15,784 bases of DNA from the NCBI GenBank assembly GCA_037447655.1, contig JBBHKE010002668.1, positions 34,827 to 50,610 on the forward strand. Direction: 5' to 3'. The notes below the pieces were generated by a model, which searched no databases, was not told the DNA's origin, and saw nothing but the letters and a program-made list of their open reading frames with translations. The position numbers and the translations under genes were made by a program. Below are positions 1 to 8,340 of this stretch, piece after piece. The first letter of the stretch is position 1. Every line of letters starts with the position of its first letter. Source of the stretch: Zygnema cylindricum (taxonomy: Eukaryota > Streptophyta > Zygnematophyceae > Zygnematales > Zygnemataceae).

Positions 1-48
1 AATTTAGGATTTTTATTTTCTTTTATAATTAATTGATGCCCACGAGTC

Positions 49-191
49 AAAATTTATTAATCAAATTAACCGAAACAATAAAAAAACAAAATTAAAATAA
101 ATTAATTAATCAAATTAATCGATGCAATAAAAAAACAATTTTAAAATAAATTAATCAATCAAATTAATCGAGACATTAAAAAAATAAAATT
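49..191. repeat. 49-bp tandem repeat, three degenerate units
   Basis: The segment TCAAATTAA recurs at 61, 110 and 159, giving a period of 49 bases. Each unit continues with a C-G-A core, then a run of A, then AAATTAAAAT-like sequence. It ends about 40 bases before the polypyrimidine tract and splice acceptor at 231-233, so it probably lies in an intron of gene A. Confidence 0.75.
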
Positions 192-233
192 AGTTTTTTA
201 TTTTTTTTATTTTTATACTTTCTTTTAATGCAG

Positions 234-320
234 ATTGCCCGGTCATCATTGTTCGTAACAAAAATTGAAGATGTTGCGGAAAAAGAAATCCATTTTTCCC
301 TCAGCGAAAAAAAGTTTTTT
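234..320 (+). CDS. Candidate penultimate exon of gene A (unknown protein)
   Basis: A long T-rich tract ending in TTTTAATGCAG (to 233) makes a good splice acceptor. The frame from 234 reads IARSSLFVTKIEDVAEKE and on to SLSEKKFF, with normal-looking composition and no stop until TAA at 345-347. A GTTTAT donor at 321 would keep phase 0 and join directly to the next exon at 778. Alternatively the exon runs to 347 and is itself terminal. I do not recognise a family. A second open stretch at 390-448 (frame reading LKPLQSGNLLLF, followed by GTAAAA) could be another exon, but it does not join in phase with 778. Upstream exons lie outside the window. Confidence 0.35.
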
Positions 321-654
321 GTTTATAAAAGCAAAAAAACAAAATAAAAGAAACTGAAAAAAAAAGAGAAAAAAGAGAGAGAGAGAGAGCTGAAACCGTT
401 ACAATCTGGGAATTTACTTTTATTTGATCAAAATCAGAGTGGGAAAAAGTAAAATTCTTGCATTATTCTCACAGTTTTCTTACTTTGTCTTGCATTAAGT
501 TTTTTTTTTTCCCGTTAAAATCTTGTTTTAATCGAGCGTGATATTTGTCCTGTTTTCTTTTAAGAAGAAGAAATTTAGGAGAATTAGAGTTTTTGAGTTT
601 TTAGAGGGTTTTCGGAACTAGTGATGTATTGTAAATAGAAAGCGATTAGGTTTC

Positions 655-776
655 GTTTCTCTCTCTCTCTCTCTCCCCTCCCTCCCTCCCTCCCTCCCTC
701 TTCCTTTCCTTCCCCCCTCTCTCCTCTCTCCATCCCTTTCCCTTCCTCCCTCCTCTCCCTCTCTCTGTCTCCTTCA
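655..776 (+). repeat. CT/CCCT-rich low-complexity tract forming an intron 3' end
   Basis: Nearly uninterrupted pyrimidines (CT runs, then CCCT runs) lead into TCTCCTTCAG at 777. It doubles as an extended polypyrimidine tract for the exon at 778. Confidence 0.8.
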
Positions 777-777
777 G

Positions 778-909
778 GGTCTCGCTGTAGTTTCTCTTCT
801 AGCCAGTGCCTGGTGCGGCGCTTCCGTCTTCCTTCCGGTCGACTCGGAAAAAGCGATTCAAAATTTGCCGTTTTCATTATTATCCTTTTTAAACTTACTG
901 AGAGCTTGA
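778..909 (+). CDS. Terminal exon of gene A, C-terminal membrane segment
   Basis: After a strong pyrimidine tract and CAG, the phase-0 frame reads GLAVVSLLASAWCGASVFL, a hydrophobic stretch long enough to span a membrane. It continues with PVDSEKAIQNLPFSLLSFLN and ends NLLRA-TGA at 907-909. The base composition is richer in G+C and less repetitive than both flanks, as in the other exons of the window. It is therefore read as the last exon of a plus-strand gene, with the hydrophobic helix close to the C terminus. The protein family is not recognised. An AATAAA at 1060-1065 could be its polyadenylation signal. The exon lies convergent to the esterase gene. The chance that it is a fortuitous open frame is real, because only 43 codons are visible. 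Confidence 0.5.
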   Translation, partial: GLAVVSLLASAWCGASVFLPVDSEKAIQNLPFSLLSFLNLLRA

Positions 910-2167
910 TGACGGGCAATTTAAAAATTAGAAATTCTATCGAAGTTAATTTTCAGAAGCCAATCCGAGGTTTTTTTTTTTTTTTTTTTACTTTTAGGTT
1001 GAATTTAGTTTCCTTTTTTTGTTCTTTTTTTTTTTTTTTACTTTTACTGTTTTTAAGGAAATAAAAGAAAAAAAAAAGTGGTTTCTTAAGTTGAGAGATT
1101 TTCCCTTGAAACTAAATTTCTCTGACTTTTTGGTTTTCCTAAATAAATGTTAAAATTTTGAAAGTATTGCCAAACTATACGAAGAAAAAAAAATGATTAA
1201 AAAAAATATTTCATTTCATTCGTCTTCTCGTGTTTTTCTTTATATGTTTTATTTTTCAACAGCGCACAAAAGCAGATATTTTCTTTTTCTCTTTTCTTTC
1301 ATTTTTTTTTTCTCTTCTTTTTTCTTTTGTTCTTTTCTTCTATTTGGCAAAATGTTGAATTTCTCTAAATTTCATAATATCCGAAGAGTTTCTCGTATAG
1401 TTTTTTTTTTTGGCTTGATTTGGTCTTTTCCAGTTGTTTTAAAGATATTTATTCAGAATTGTTCCGATTGAATATTCAGTTTCAAACTAAAAAACTCCCA
1501 GATAATTTTTAAGAAATCCGAATTAAATTCAAAAACCGGATTTTATTCTCGCACAATAATTTGACAATATCCGCGTATTGTATTTATCGAGAAATACGCT
1601 TTTTTTCAAATTATTATTATTAAAATAATCCCAAAAATATGGCAGGGAAATGTTTAAGATACAGAGGGTAAAAAAACGAAAAAGAAAATGGCAATCGGTT
1701 AATATTATTTTAAGCTTTTGGAAACTGAATTTATTTTCACCTTCTCAAAAATGAAATTGAAATTGAAAATATAATTGAAATGCGAATTGACATTATTAAA
1801 ATCTTTCAATTTAACAATCGTGAAAAGCTTATGTCTTGTCAAACACTTTCCCAAAACAGATCATTTTTTTTTTTTTAGTTCATTTTCCAAAAAACCTCTT
1901 TCCATTTTTATTTCTTCAACTTTAAAACCGAAAAAAAAAAAACCACAAACCACAAAACATACAACAAAAAACCTAAATACACTAAAAAAGTATGACAAAA
2001 AAAACACAAAAGAAACTAAGACTACTTTAACAAAATTCTCCTTAGAAAAAACCGTAAAAAACCAAAAAAATATCCTAAAAGACCAAAAAAAACCGTAGAA
2101 AAACCAAAATAAACCCAAAAAACTTACAAAACCTAAGAAAAACCCTTGAAAAAAATATCGAAAGAAC
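910..2167. other. Convergent 3' flanks, low complexity, no gene seen
   Basis: T-rich up to about 1460, mixed to 1860, then almost free of G and T from about 1925 to 2160 (A/C only). Read on the esterase strand the last part is a G/U-rich stretch just after the stop codon, as expected for 3' UTR and downstream elements. Possible polyadenylation hexamers are AATAAA at 1060-1065 (plus) and the complement TTTATT at 1907-1912 (minus). The open frames here are homopolymer products. Confidence 0.5.
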
Positions 2168-2386
2168 TTAACCCGGATATCGCGCTAAAAGTGAAGTGTA
2201 TTTATTATACACCACACAATCTTTTTCCCAATTAGGGTGACCTAAAACTATCGTATCGTTTAAAAACATAACATTGTCGTTTTCTAAACTCCATTCAGTC
2301 CACAGTATATTTGGTATGGATGGAAAACCATTTTTTGCCATATTGGACCAAGCCTCGGAAATTGAGCTTGCGAGATATGTTTCCAC
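2168..2386 (-). CDS. Esterase exon 10: C terminus
   Basis: After TTTTTTTAG the frame reads [20 protein letters not shown], then [13 protein letters not shown], matching the terminal 'W..FA..G.P' helix of carboxylesterases. It ends LLARYPG with TAA at 2168-2170. There is no GPI or HDEL-like tail, so a soluble secreted product is inferred. Confidence 0.87.
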   Translation of the reverse strand: METYLASSISEAWSNMAKNGFPSIPNILWTEWSLENDNVMFLNDTIVLGHPNWEKDCVVYNKYTSLLARYPG

Positions 2387-5300
2387 CTAAAAAAAATGGA
2401 TAAAAATAGGTAAAAAAGAAAAGAAAAAACAAAAAAACATAAGAGCATGTTTTAAAATAAATAAATGACCAAATATTAGACCAAACTTGCCATTAAAAAA
2501 AAATTATTTAATTACTTCGATCCTCCAATAAATTGGTTTTGTTAACCATACAAAAAACTAGGAATCCCTAAAAATCACTAAAAAAATTTCCATCCTTGAC
2601 TTCTCTTTTGACACATGAATAAAACCTTTTAAGTGTTAAAAGGGTTCTAGGGTTTCTAGGTCTAAAAACCCTAAAATCCTTAAAACCCCTAAGAACCCTG
2701 ACAAACCCTAAAAACCCTAAGTCGAAAAAAAGTCAAAAAAAAAGTTGAAAAAATAATTAGGATGAAGATTTTAAAAACTTACTTCCATAGTTGAATTGCT
2801 GCAATCCTCCAATAAATTGACTTTATTAAAAACATATTTAATTTCTCGACCGTGAGCCGGTCCAATATACGCTTCGTTGGAAGGACAAGAGGGAGTATGT
2901 AAAAAATAGTAACTAAAAAGGAGTACATTTTGTTTATTTAATATTTCTAAAGTGTTAAAAAGAGGGCATTTCATAAAAATGTCGGTGAAGAAATCGGCGA
3001 TTTGATCGAAATATGGGTACTCACTACCTGCTTGAAAAAAAAAAAGCGAGAAGAAAAATAAAAAGGAAAAGGAAAAGGGAAAGGGGAAAGGGAAAGGGAA
3101 AGGAAAAGGAAAAAGGGAAGAAAAAGGGAAAGGAAAACAAAATGGGGAAAAAAAGGGGAAAGAAAGAAAAGAAAAAAAAGAAGAGGGAAAACTTTTTTTT
3201 ATGAATGGTAATAGAAAATTATGCCCAAAGTAAAAAAATCAACATTATTATGTATATATGATTTATCGTAGTAGTTAAAATATACCGACAAAATATTTCT
3301 AAAATGAGCATTTAACATTTTTATGCAAATTAAAAAAAAAAAAAAAACATAATCATAGTTCTCCATATTTGCAAAATAAATAAAATTAGATAGAATTCCC
3401 TCATTGTTTTTTTCTTAATATAAGTTAAAAAAGAATTGAGCTTACAAATTAGGGAAAACTCCGTACGACAGTAAACTTCCGTCGGAAAATCACAAATTAA
3501 CAAAAAAAAAAAAAACAAAAAAAATTTAGGTGAAAGAAGGGAAAAAAAATCCTTTACTTTCATAATCCTCGGCAGGATGCAATGCGAGGATTTCGCTGAC
3601 GTCAGCGCCCGGATAAACGGTGGAGAGAAAAGTGGAAATATTGGATGCTGACGTCACCATTGCCGGAGAGAACATAACGCGACCTTCGTCGAGATTTAAT
3701 CCTCCCATGTAGGAAACTGGAAAAATAAAAACATAAATATATGTATACATGAGAGAGAGAGAAAAGAGAGAGAAGGAGAGAGGGAGGAAGGGAGGAAGAG
3801 GGAGCGAGAGAGAGGAGAGAGAGGGAAACAGAGAGAGAAGGGAGGAGGATAGAAAAGACTTCAAAATACCTAAAACTGTCCACTTTATTCCATTCTCTTC
3901 TTAACCCCAAAACCTCAAAAACCCCAAAGCCTCAAAAACCCCAATTCCTCAAATCCACAAAACCTCCATAAAAACCTTCAAAAAAACCATCAACTGACAA
4001 AAAAGTAAAAAACAAAAAATGTCTAAAATCTCACCGTTATTGAAATTTTCCGTATCAAAAGCGTCGAATAATTGCATCGGAATAATATTTCCGTCGACAA
4101 CCGGATTAAATTGAGAATAAGAAGGCATTGAAAAATAAACAAAAGAGTTAAGACTTCCAGCAGGAGGTTGTGCCAATAACAATTCCTCCAATGGAATTTC
4201 TCGGAGACAAGAAATTTCGATTTCCGGATTCTCTGAAGTACATCCGAGAGACGCGACAAAATCGGCGGTCGTAATTTTATATTGCTGAAAAAAAAATCAA
4301 TGAAAATTACTAACATTACTAAGTTTTACTTATTATTTTTTGACAATTTTTGACATTCTTTACATTTTTAAGAATTTCTGACATCTTTGACCTTTTCATC
4401 TTTTAAACCATTTTTGACATTTTAGACATATTTTTATAATTTTTTGACATTTTTGACATTTTTGACATTTTCAACATTTTGAACATTCTCACTATTTTTA
4501 ACATTTTGAACATTTTAGCATTTTTCACATTTTAGCTTTGTTCACATTTTGGACATTTTTGACATTTTCAACTTTTTCGACATTTTTAACATCTTTTATA
4601 ATATTTTAGTAGCACATTATGGACATCTTTAGTAACATTTTTGTTAGCACTTTTTAACATTTCTGGCAACTGTTTCGCAATAGTTTTAACACTTTTCAGT
4701 AACTAGTTTAACTGTTGTAGTGACATTTTAAGCAACATTTTCTTCTTCTCTCTATCCCTCTCGCTCCCTCTACCTCTCCCTCGCCCCTTCCCTTCCCTCT
4801 CTCCTCTCCTGGTGGGGAGGGGCCCGGCAAATTCCAGTTGCCAGCGGTTCTCCCTTCCCTCCCTTTTCCCTCTTCCTCCTCCTCCCTCCCCTCCCCCCCC
4901 CTCTCCCTCCCTCTCCCCTCCTCCTCCCCTCCCTCTCCTCTCCCTCCCTCTCCCTTCACCCCTCTTACCTCTCACCAGTGGGGAGGGAGCCTGGGGCACT
5001 TTCGGAGACTGCCGCCCAAAAAAGTCCTTTCGAATAGGGACTTGCCACGTGGATATTGACGGACCACCCTCCTAAAAAAAAAAAAAATAAAAAATGGAAA
5101 AAAAATAAAAAAAAATAAAAATTTTTAAAAATAATTAAAAGGAAAAAATGTTAAAAAAAAAAATATTTAAAAAAAAAAAAAAAAAAAAATCAAAAACAAA
5201 TTAAAAATAATTATATCGATAAATTTAGGGAAATAATATAAAAAGTAACATACGATAACTAAATGGTAGTAAATTATCTAAAAAAACAAAAAAAAGTTAT

Positions 5301-6517
5301 AAACAAAAAAATAAGTTCTCGTTACTTAATTCTGTTTCTCAAACCATCCACACTAATTTTGGTCTAATGTGAATTCCAAAAACTGACAGAAAAAAAAGAG
5401 GTGGGAGTGAGGGGGTAAAAAAAATAAAAAAATTAGTGAGGAATAAAATGAAAATAACAAAAGAAAAAAAAAGTACCGGCAGATTGACCGAAAAGAAGAA
5501 CTCGAGAAGGGTCTCCACCGAAAGCTGAAATGTGATTTTGGATCCATTTTAGACCCATTTGTTGGTCCATTATTCCTAAAATGGATAAAAAGGGAGAAAA
5601 AAGTTTGACAAATTAGAATCGCATTAGCAATAATGCATTTTTTCATGTTCTCCAATTTTAATTTCAGTTTTCCTTTTTCTTTTCCCTTTCCTTTTTTCCC
5701 TTTTCCCTATTCTTTTTCACACTCTCCCTCTCCCTCTTCCTCTCCATCTCCCCCTTCCCCTCCGCCTCTCTCTCCTTTTCCCTTTTCCCTTTTTGCCTTT
5801 CCGTTACCATTTTTTTTTCCCTTTCCATTTCCGTCCTCTCTTTCCCTTTCGCTTTCCAATTTCAATTTCATTTTCAGCTTCAGCTTCAGCTTCAGTTTCA
5901 ATTTCAATATCAAAATCAATTCTAATTTTGATTTCAACTTCAAATTCAATTTCAACTTCTGCCTTAAATTCAACTTTAATTTCAACTTCAATTACACTTC
6001 ATTTTCGATTTCAACTTAGTTTTAATATCAATTTCACCTTCAATTTTAATTTTAGCTTCAATTTCAACTTCAATTTCAATATCCGAATTTCAATTTCAAC
6101 TTCCAGCTTCAGATTCAATTTCAATTTCAGCTTCAATTTCAAGTTCAATTTCGATTTCAGCTTCAATTTCAAGTTAACTTCAGATTCAATTTCAATTTCA
6201 ACTTCAAATTCAGTTTTAACTTCAAGTCAACTTCAATTTCAACATCGATTTCAGTTTCGATTCACCTTCAATTTTAATTTCGATTTCAGTTTCAATTTCA
6301 ATTTCATATTCAGCTTTGATTTTACTTCCAATTTAAATTTAAATTGATATTAGTTTTGATTTTTTTTGATTTTTTTTTTGTTTTACGTTACTACAATTGA
6401 GTTTATCAATCATTGATTAGTTTCTTTTTATTTTTTTTCCTTACCCCAATTTCCAGTAGTATTACTTTCGGCGAAAGTCGCCGGATGCGAAAGAAATCCG
6501 AGTGCTCCTAGGCGATA

Positions 6518-6552
<35 letters not shown>

Positions 6553-7452
6553 GTGAAAAAATTTCCCTCGGAAAAAGTCCAGAAAAATTACGAGCTTTAG
6601 TATTTATTTTATATTGTTAGAGTTTTTTTAGTCTTTATTAGACGACTCTGACATATCCTAAAAAAATAAAATTACACAGAAAGGTTCAGTTTCTTTAATA
6701 GCTGCCCCAACATTCGGGCAGTCGGCAAAGCTTTACACTTATGTCAAGACATTGCCATCCTAAAAACTTTAAAAAAGCCTTAATGTAAAGGAGAGAGAAA
6801 GAGAGAGAGAGGGAGAGAAAAAAAATAGGAAAAAAAGATAAGAAAAAAACACCTGAAGGTCGACTAAAATTGTTCCGTCTGCCCCAACGTTCGGGCAGCC
6901 ATTAAAATCTGTGTCTCCGGCTGACCCAAATCGAAAAGCACCGCCATAAATGTAAGCTCTGACTGCCAGCTGGCTGCCAGCTGTCGCTTCCGCAGGAACC
7001 CAAATGTTCACCGTCAGACAATCCTGGCCGTCCGTTTGAAAAAAAAAAAGGAGTCAAAAACGGTTAAAAATAGCGGAAATTTTGGGTTTTTTCTTTTCAT
7101 CCGAGACAAGAATTTAAGTTTTTGTGTTTGCAGGCAGATTTTCCATGAAAAGAGCTAAAAAAAAAAAAAAACACCGCTGATAGAAGCTGAAAAATGGTCA
7201 ACCTGGATTACCGGCGAATAATCTTTGCGATTAAGAAAAAAAAATGAGAATAGATTATCTAGACACATAATAGAAATTATATAATATATTGGCGAAACTA
7301 TCACTAAAAAAATTCAATTTTTTTAATATATATAATAGAAATCCTCCCTAATGACTCAATTCTTCCATACAAGAATTAAAGTAACTCTCTAGAAAAGAAA
7401 AGAAAACAAACACACTCAAAAAAAAAAAAAAAAACAAGAATAAAACAACCGA

Positions 7453-7521
<69 letters not shown>

Positions 7522-7542
7522 AACAAGAAAAAAAAAAAAATA

Positions 7543-7610
<68 letters not shown>

Positions 7611-8005
7611 ATAGGATGTATATTTCTTACCTCTTCGTACCCGTCGGGATCTATGGCAGTTCCGTTGGGCGTTGTGGCGGGACATGCCGACGGCCGTGTA
7701 GTCGCATTTAATGCAGGCTCGGGATACGGCTTAATGTACGGCTGAGGTGGCGCAAAACGACGAGGAATCGTACCGACAGGTACACCTAAGAACTGATAAA
7801 CTAACGGATTATTGGTACAAAGAGAGCCTTGGATATTTCCCAGGGGAAGGTGAACTAATCCGGGAGAAAGAGAGGGAGAGGGGGAGGGAGAGGGAGAGGG
7901 AGAGGGAGATGTGGCGGAAATAGTGCTGACTGTGGCTATTGTTAGAGTGAGTGATAGGAAGAGAGAGAGAGAGGAGAGGTGGCAATTGGGATGATGTCTA
8001 GGCAT
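2168..8005 (-). CDS. Secreted type-B carboxylesterase / cholinesterase-like protein (10 exons)
   Basis: Joining ten exons on the minus strand (7631-8005, 6853-7023, 6445-6517, 5477-5575, about 4969-5071, 4035-4284, 3558-3716, 3446-3475, 2783-3027, 2168-2386) gives about 570 residues, the usual size for alpha/beta-hydrolase carboxylesterases. Family landmarks appear in order: signal peptide; FLGVPVG and [16 protein letters not shown] spanning a splice; oxyanion-hole [37 protein letters not shown]; nucleophile elbow GQSAG; acid in NLDEG; histidine in [11 protein letters not shown]. So the Ser-Glu-His triad is intact, and the C-rich positions match two of the family's disulfides (ACPAT with EDCLT; LGC with SCLRE). 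Such enzymes hydrolyse carboxylic esters, usually after secretion; the substrate cannot be read from the sequence. Every junction keeps phase except exon 5 to 6. It is transcribed away from gene C across an intergenic region rich in mobile elements. Confidence 0.88.
2639..2723. repeat. Interstitial telomere-like CCCTAA tract in intron 9
   Basis: AGGGTTCTAGGGTTTCTAGG is followed by several AAACCCTAA-like units (about 2663-2721). The first part is inverted relative to the second, so the tract can fold on itself. Units are degenerate and irregularly spaced. Confidence 0.55.
2783..3027 (-). CDS. Esterase exon 9: catalytic histidine exon
   Basis: Reads [20 protein letters not shown], then [10 protein letters not shown] and [14 protein letters not shown]. 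His in PAHG is the catalytic base (compare HG.E..YVF of the family). The acceptor is a tandem NAGNAG, so the exon starts at 3030 or 3027. Ends NSTME before GTAAGT, phase 0. Confidence 0.87.
3043..3196. repeat. AAAGG/GGGAAA-rich tract in intron 8
   Basis: Purine-only low-complexity sequence on the plus strand, hence a polypyrimidine tract on the sense strand. The plus-strand lysine-rich open frame over it is an artefact. Confidence 0.75.
3446..3475 (-). CDS. Esterase microexon 8 (30 bases)
   Basis: A 30-base exon reading YCRTEFSLI between CGGAAG (acceptor) and GTAAGC (donor). It is needed to restore phase 1 between exons 7 and 9 and supplies the expected residues before the FTDIFMKCP helix. 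The acceptor's pyrimidine tract is weak, so skipping is conceivable; skipping would keep frame because the exon is a multiple of three. Confidence 0.65.
3558..3716 (-). CDS. Esterase exon 7: catalytic acid exon
   Basis: Acceptor CCAG; reads [19 protein letters not shown]. The Glu of DEG is the expected charge-relay acid. Ends ALHPAEDYE before GTAAAG, phase 1. Confidence 0.87.
3749..3856. repeat. GA/GGGA-rich tract in intron 6
   Basis: GAGAGAGA and GGAGGAAG runs on the plus strand, CT-rich on the sense strand, between the donor of exon 6 and the acceptor of exon 7. Confidence 0.75.
4035..4284 (-). CDS. Esterase exon 6
   Basis: After a T-run and CAG the frame reads [15 protein letters not shown], then [15 protein letters not shown] and [14 protein letters not shown]...SCLR matches the family's conserved second disulfide and P.VDG is the conserved loop before the acid-bearing strand. 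Donor GTGAGA, phase 0 to 1. Confidence 0.87.
4331..4735. repeat. TTTTTGACAT-type degenerate tandem repeat in intron 5
   Basis: GACATTTTT and AACATTTT recur roughly every 9-13 bases across about 400 bases, with the cleanest decamer units at 4440-4475. It fills the 3' half of esterase intron 5. Confidence 0.7.
4739..4965. repeat. CT/CCCT-rich tract in intron 5 with an embedded non-repeat island
   Basis: CCCTCT and CCTCC runs, purine-rich on the sense strand. They are interrupted at 4808-4850 by a normal-complexity island resembling the end of exon 5. Confidence 0.75.
4969..5071 (-). CDS. Esterase exon 5, 3' boundary uncertain
   Basis: Continues GQSAG with [18 protein letters not shown] and [13 protein letters not shown], the helix and AISQSG-like strand after the nucleophile. 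Two donors lie 8 bases apart: GTGAGA after base 4976 (phase 1) and GTAAGA after 4969 (phase 2). Neither joins in frame with exon 6, which needs phase 0. Confidence 0.8.
5081..5476. other. A-rich intron 4, nothing else seen
   Basis: Mostly A runs and AT-rich sequence between exons 4 and 5 of the esterase. No exon-like segment is visible. Confidence 0.5.
5477..5575 (-). CDS. Esterase exon 4: catalytic serine exon
   Basis: Reads [20 protein letters not shown] then [18 protein letters not shown] is the nucleophile elbow; Gln replaces the more common Glu before Ser, a known natural variant. Acceptor TTTAG, donor GTACTT, phase 1 at both ends. Confidence 0.9.
5664..5855. repeat. TTTCCC/CTCTCC low-complexity tract in intron 3
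   Basis: Pyrimidine-rich imperfect repeat on the plus strand; purine-rich on the esterase sense strand. Confidence 0.75.
5856..6346. repeat. TTTCAA/TTCAAC hexamer array in intron 3
   Basis: About 490 bases of imperfect AATTTC-AACTTC-AATTTC units, with GCTTCA variants. Sense-strand motif is TTGAAA. The hexamer register keeps several frames open on both strands, giving spurious Phe/Asn and Lys/Leu-rich frames. Confidence 0.85.
6445..6517 (-). CDS. Esterase exon 3
   Basis: After a T-rich tract and TAG, the frame reads [18 protein letters not shown] and NTTGNWG, the conserved YRLG.LGFLS strand of the family. It directly continues TILVDLQ of exon 2 (compare the family pattern VVVxxNYRLG). Donor GTAAGG, phase 1. 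Confidence 0.88.
6702..6721. repeat. 20-bp near-palindrome in intron 2, copy of exon 2 segment 6879-6898
   Basis: CTGCCCCAACATTCGGGCAG differs at one base from the segment at 6879-6898 in exon 2. Both are near self-complementary. Sequence flanking the 20 bases is not conserved. Confidence 0.8.
6853..7023 (-). CDS. Esterase exon 2: oxyanion-hole exon
   Basis: Begins DCLTVNIW after a CCAG acceptor, completing the EDCL motif with exon 1, and contains [12 protein letters not shown], the glycines of the oxyanion hole. Ends TILVDLQ before GTGTTT. 171 bases, phase 0 at both ends. The codons for GCPNVGA form a 20-bp near-palindrome that recurs in the next intron. Confidence 0.88.
7413..7610. repeat. 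Compound microsatellite A(n)-(AT)n-(GT)10 in intron 1
   Basis: A-rich homopolymer (to about 7549), then (AT)n at 7550-7590 and (GT)10 at 7591-7610. It starts about 20 bases inside the donor of exon 1. Such runs are prone to length errors in sequencing. Confidence 0.9.
7631..8005 (-). CDS. Esterase exon 1: signal peptide, Ser-Pro hinge, N-terminal domain
   Basis: Starts at ATG 8003-8005, the first Met in frame, with A at -3. Residues about 10-31 are a hydrophobic leader rich in Leu, Ser and Thr (secretory signal). Residues 33-48 are a Ser-Pro repeat. The fold then begins with [15 protein letters not shown] and RFAPPQP, as in the family. The exon ends GYEE followed by GTAAGA (phase 0). Two NAT/NGT sequons (residues 100 and 114) suit a secreted glycoprotein. 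Confidence 0.88.
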
Positions 8006-8340
8006 TGTAATAGGGATTTTTTGATTTTTTGGAAAAAAGCCAAAAACCTCAGTGAAAATAATGAACCAAATTTCTAAATAAGCTTTTTAAACCTTCAAAC
8101 TATAGAGGCAAGATTGAGAAAAATTTGTGTTTTAACATTTGAAACATCGAACATTTATATGAAATAGAACCCGAGTTTTAACTTTCTGAAGCTGCAGTTC
8201 TACCTGAAAACGACTGAAAGGGCAAATTTCGGCGCGCAGTGCCGTTAGATTGTGAGCTTAGATTCCGTTAAATCGACGGCTGCGATTGGACAAAATTGTT
8301 CGGCGGTCGCTTTTTATTTTCACGTTTGTAAAAGTACAGG
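8006..8340. other. Upstream region of the esterase gene
   Basis: Divergent intergenic DNA of ordinary complexity. It should contain the esterase 5' UTR and promoter. I see no convincing TATA box or other element. Confidence 0.35.

Noticed and set aside
49-191. CRISPR-like regular repeat
   Set aside because: Three contiguous degenerate 49-base units without distinct spacers in a eukaryotic intron; an ordinary minisatellite.
3013-3204. Lys/Arg-rich plus-strand frame
   Set aside because: Pure purine low complexity in intron 8 of the esterase.
3526-3910. Minus-strand frames continuing through exon 7 and the GA tract
   Set aside because: They are intron read-through around exon 7; the part coding for the esterase is only 3558-3716.
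4023-4316. Alternative minus-strand frame over exon 6 ([14 protein letters not shown]...)
   Set aside because: It would be reached from the phase-2 donor of exon 5 but lacks family residues; the other frame carries LGC...SCLR and P.VDG.
5633-6347. Phe/Asn/Ser-rich and Lys/Leu-rich open frames
   Set aside because: They cover the TTTCAA array inside esterase intron 3 and are compositional artefacts.
7186-7226. Possible extra mini-exon in esterase intron 1 (between CAAAG and GTAATC on the minus strand)
   Set aside because: Exon 1 joins exon 2 directly and in phase to form the conserved EDCL motif, so nothing is missing there.
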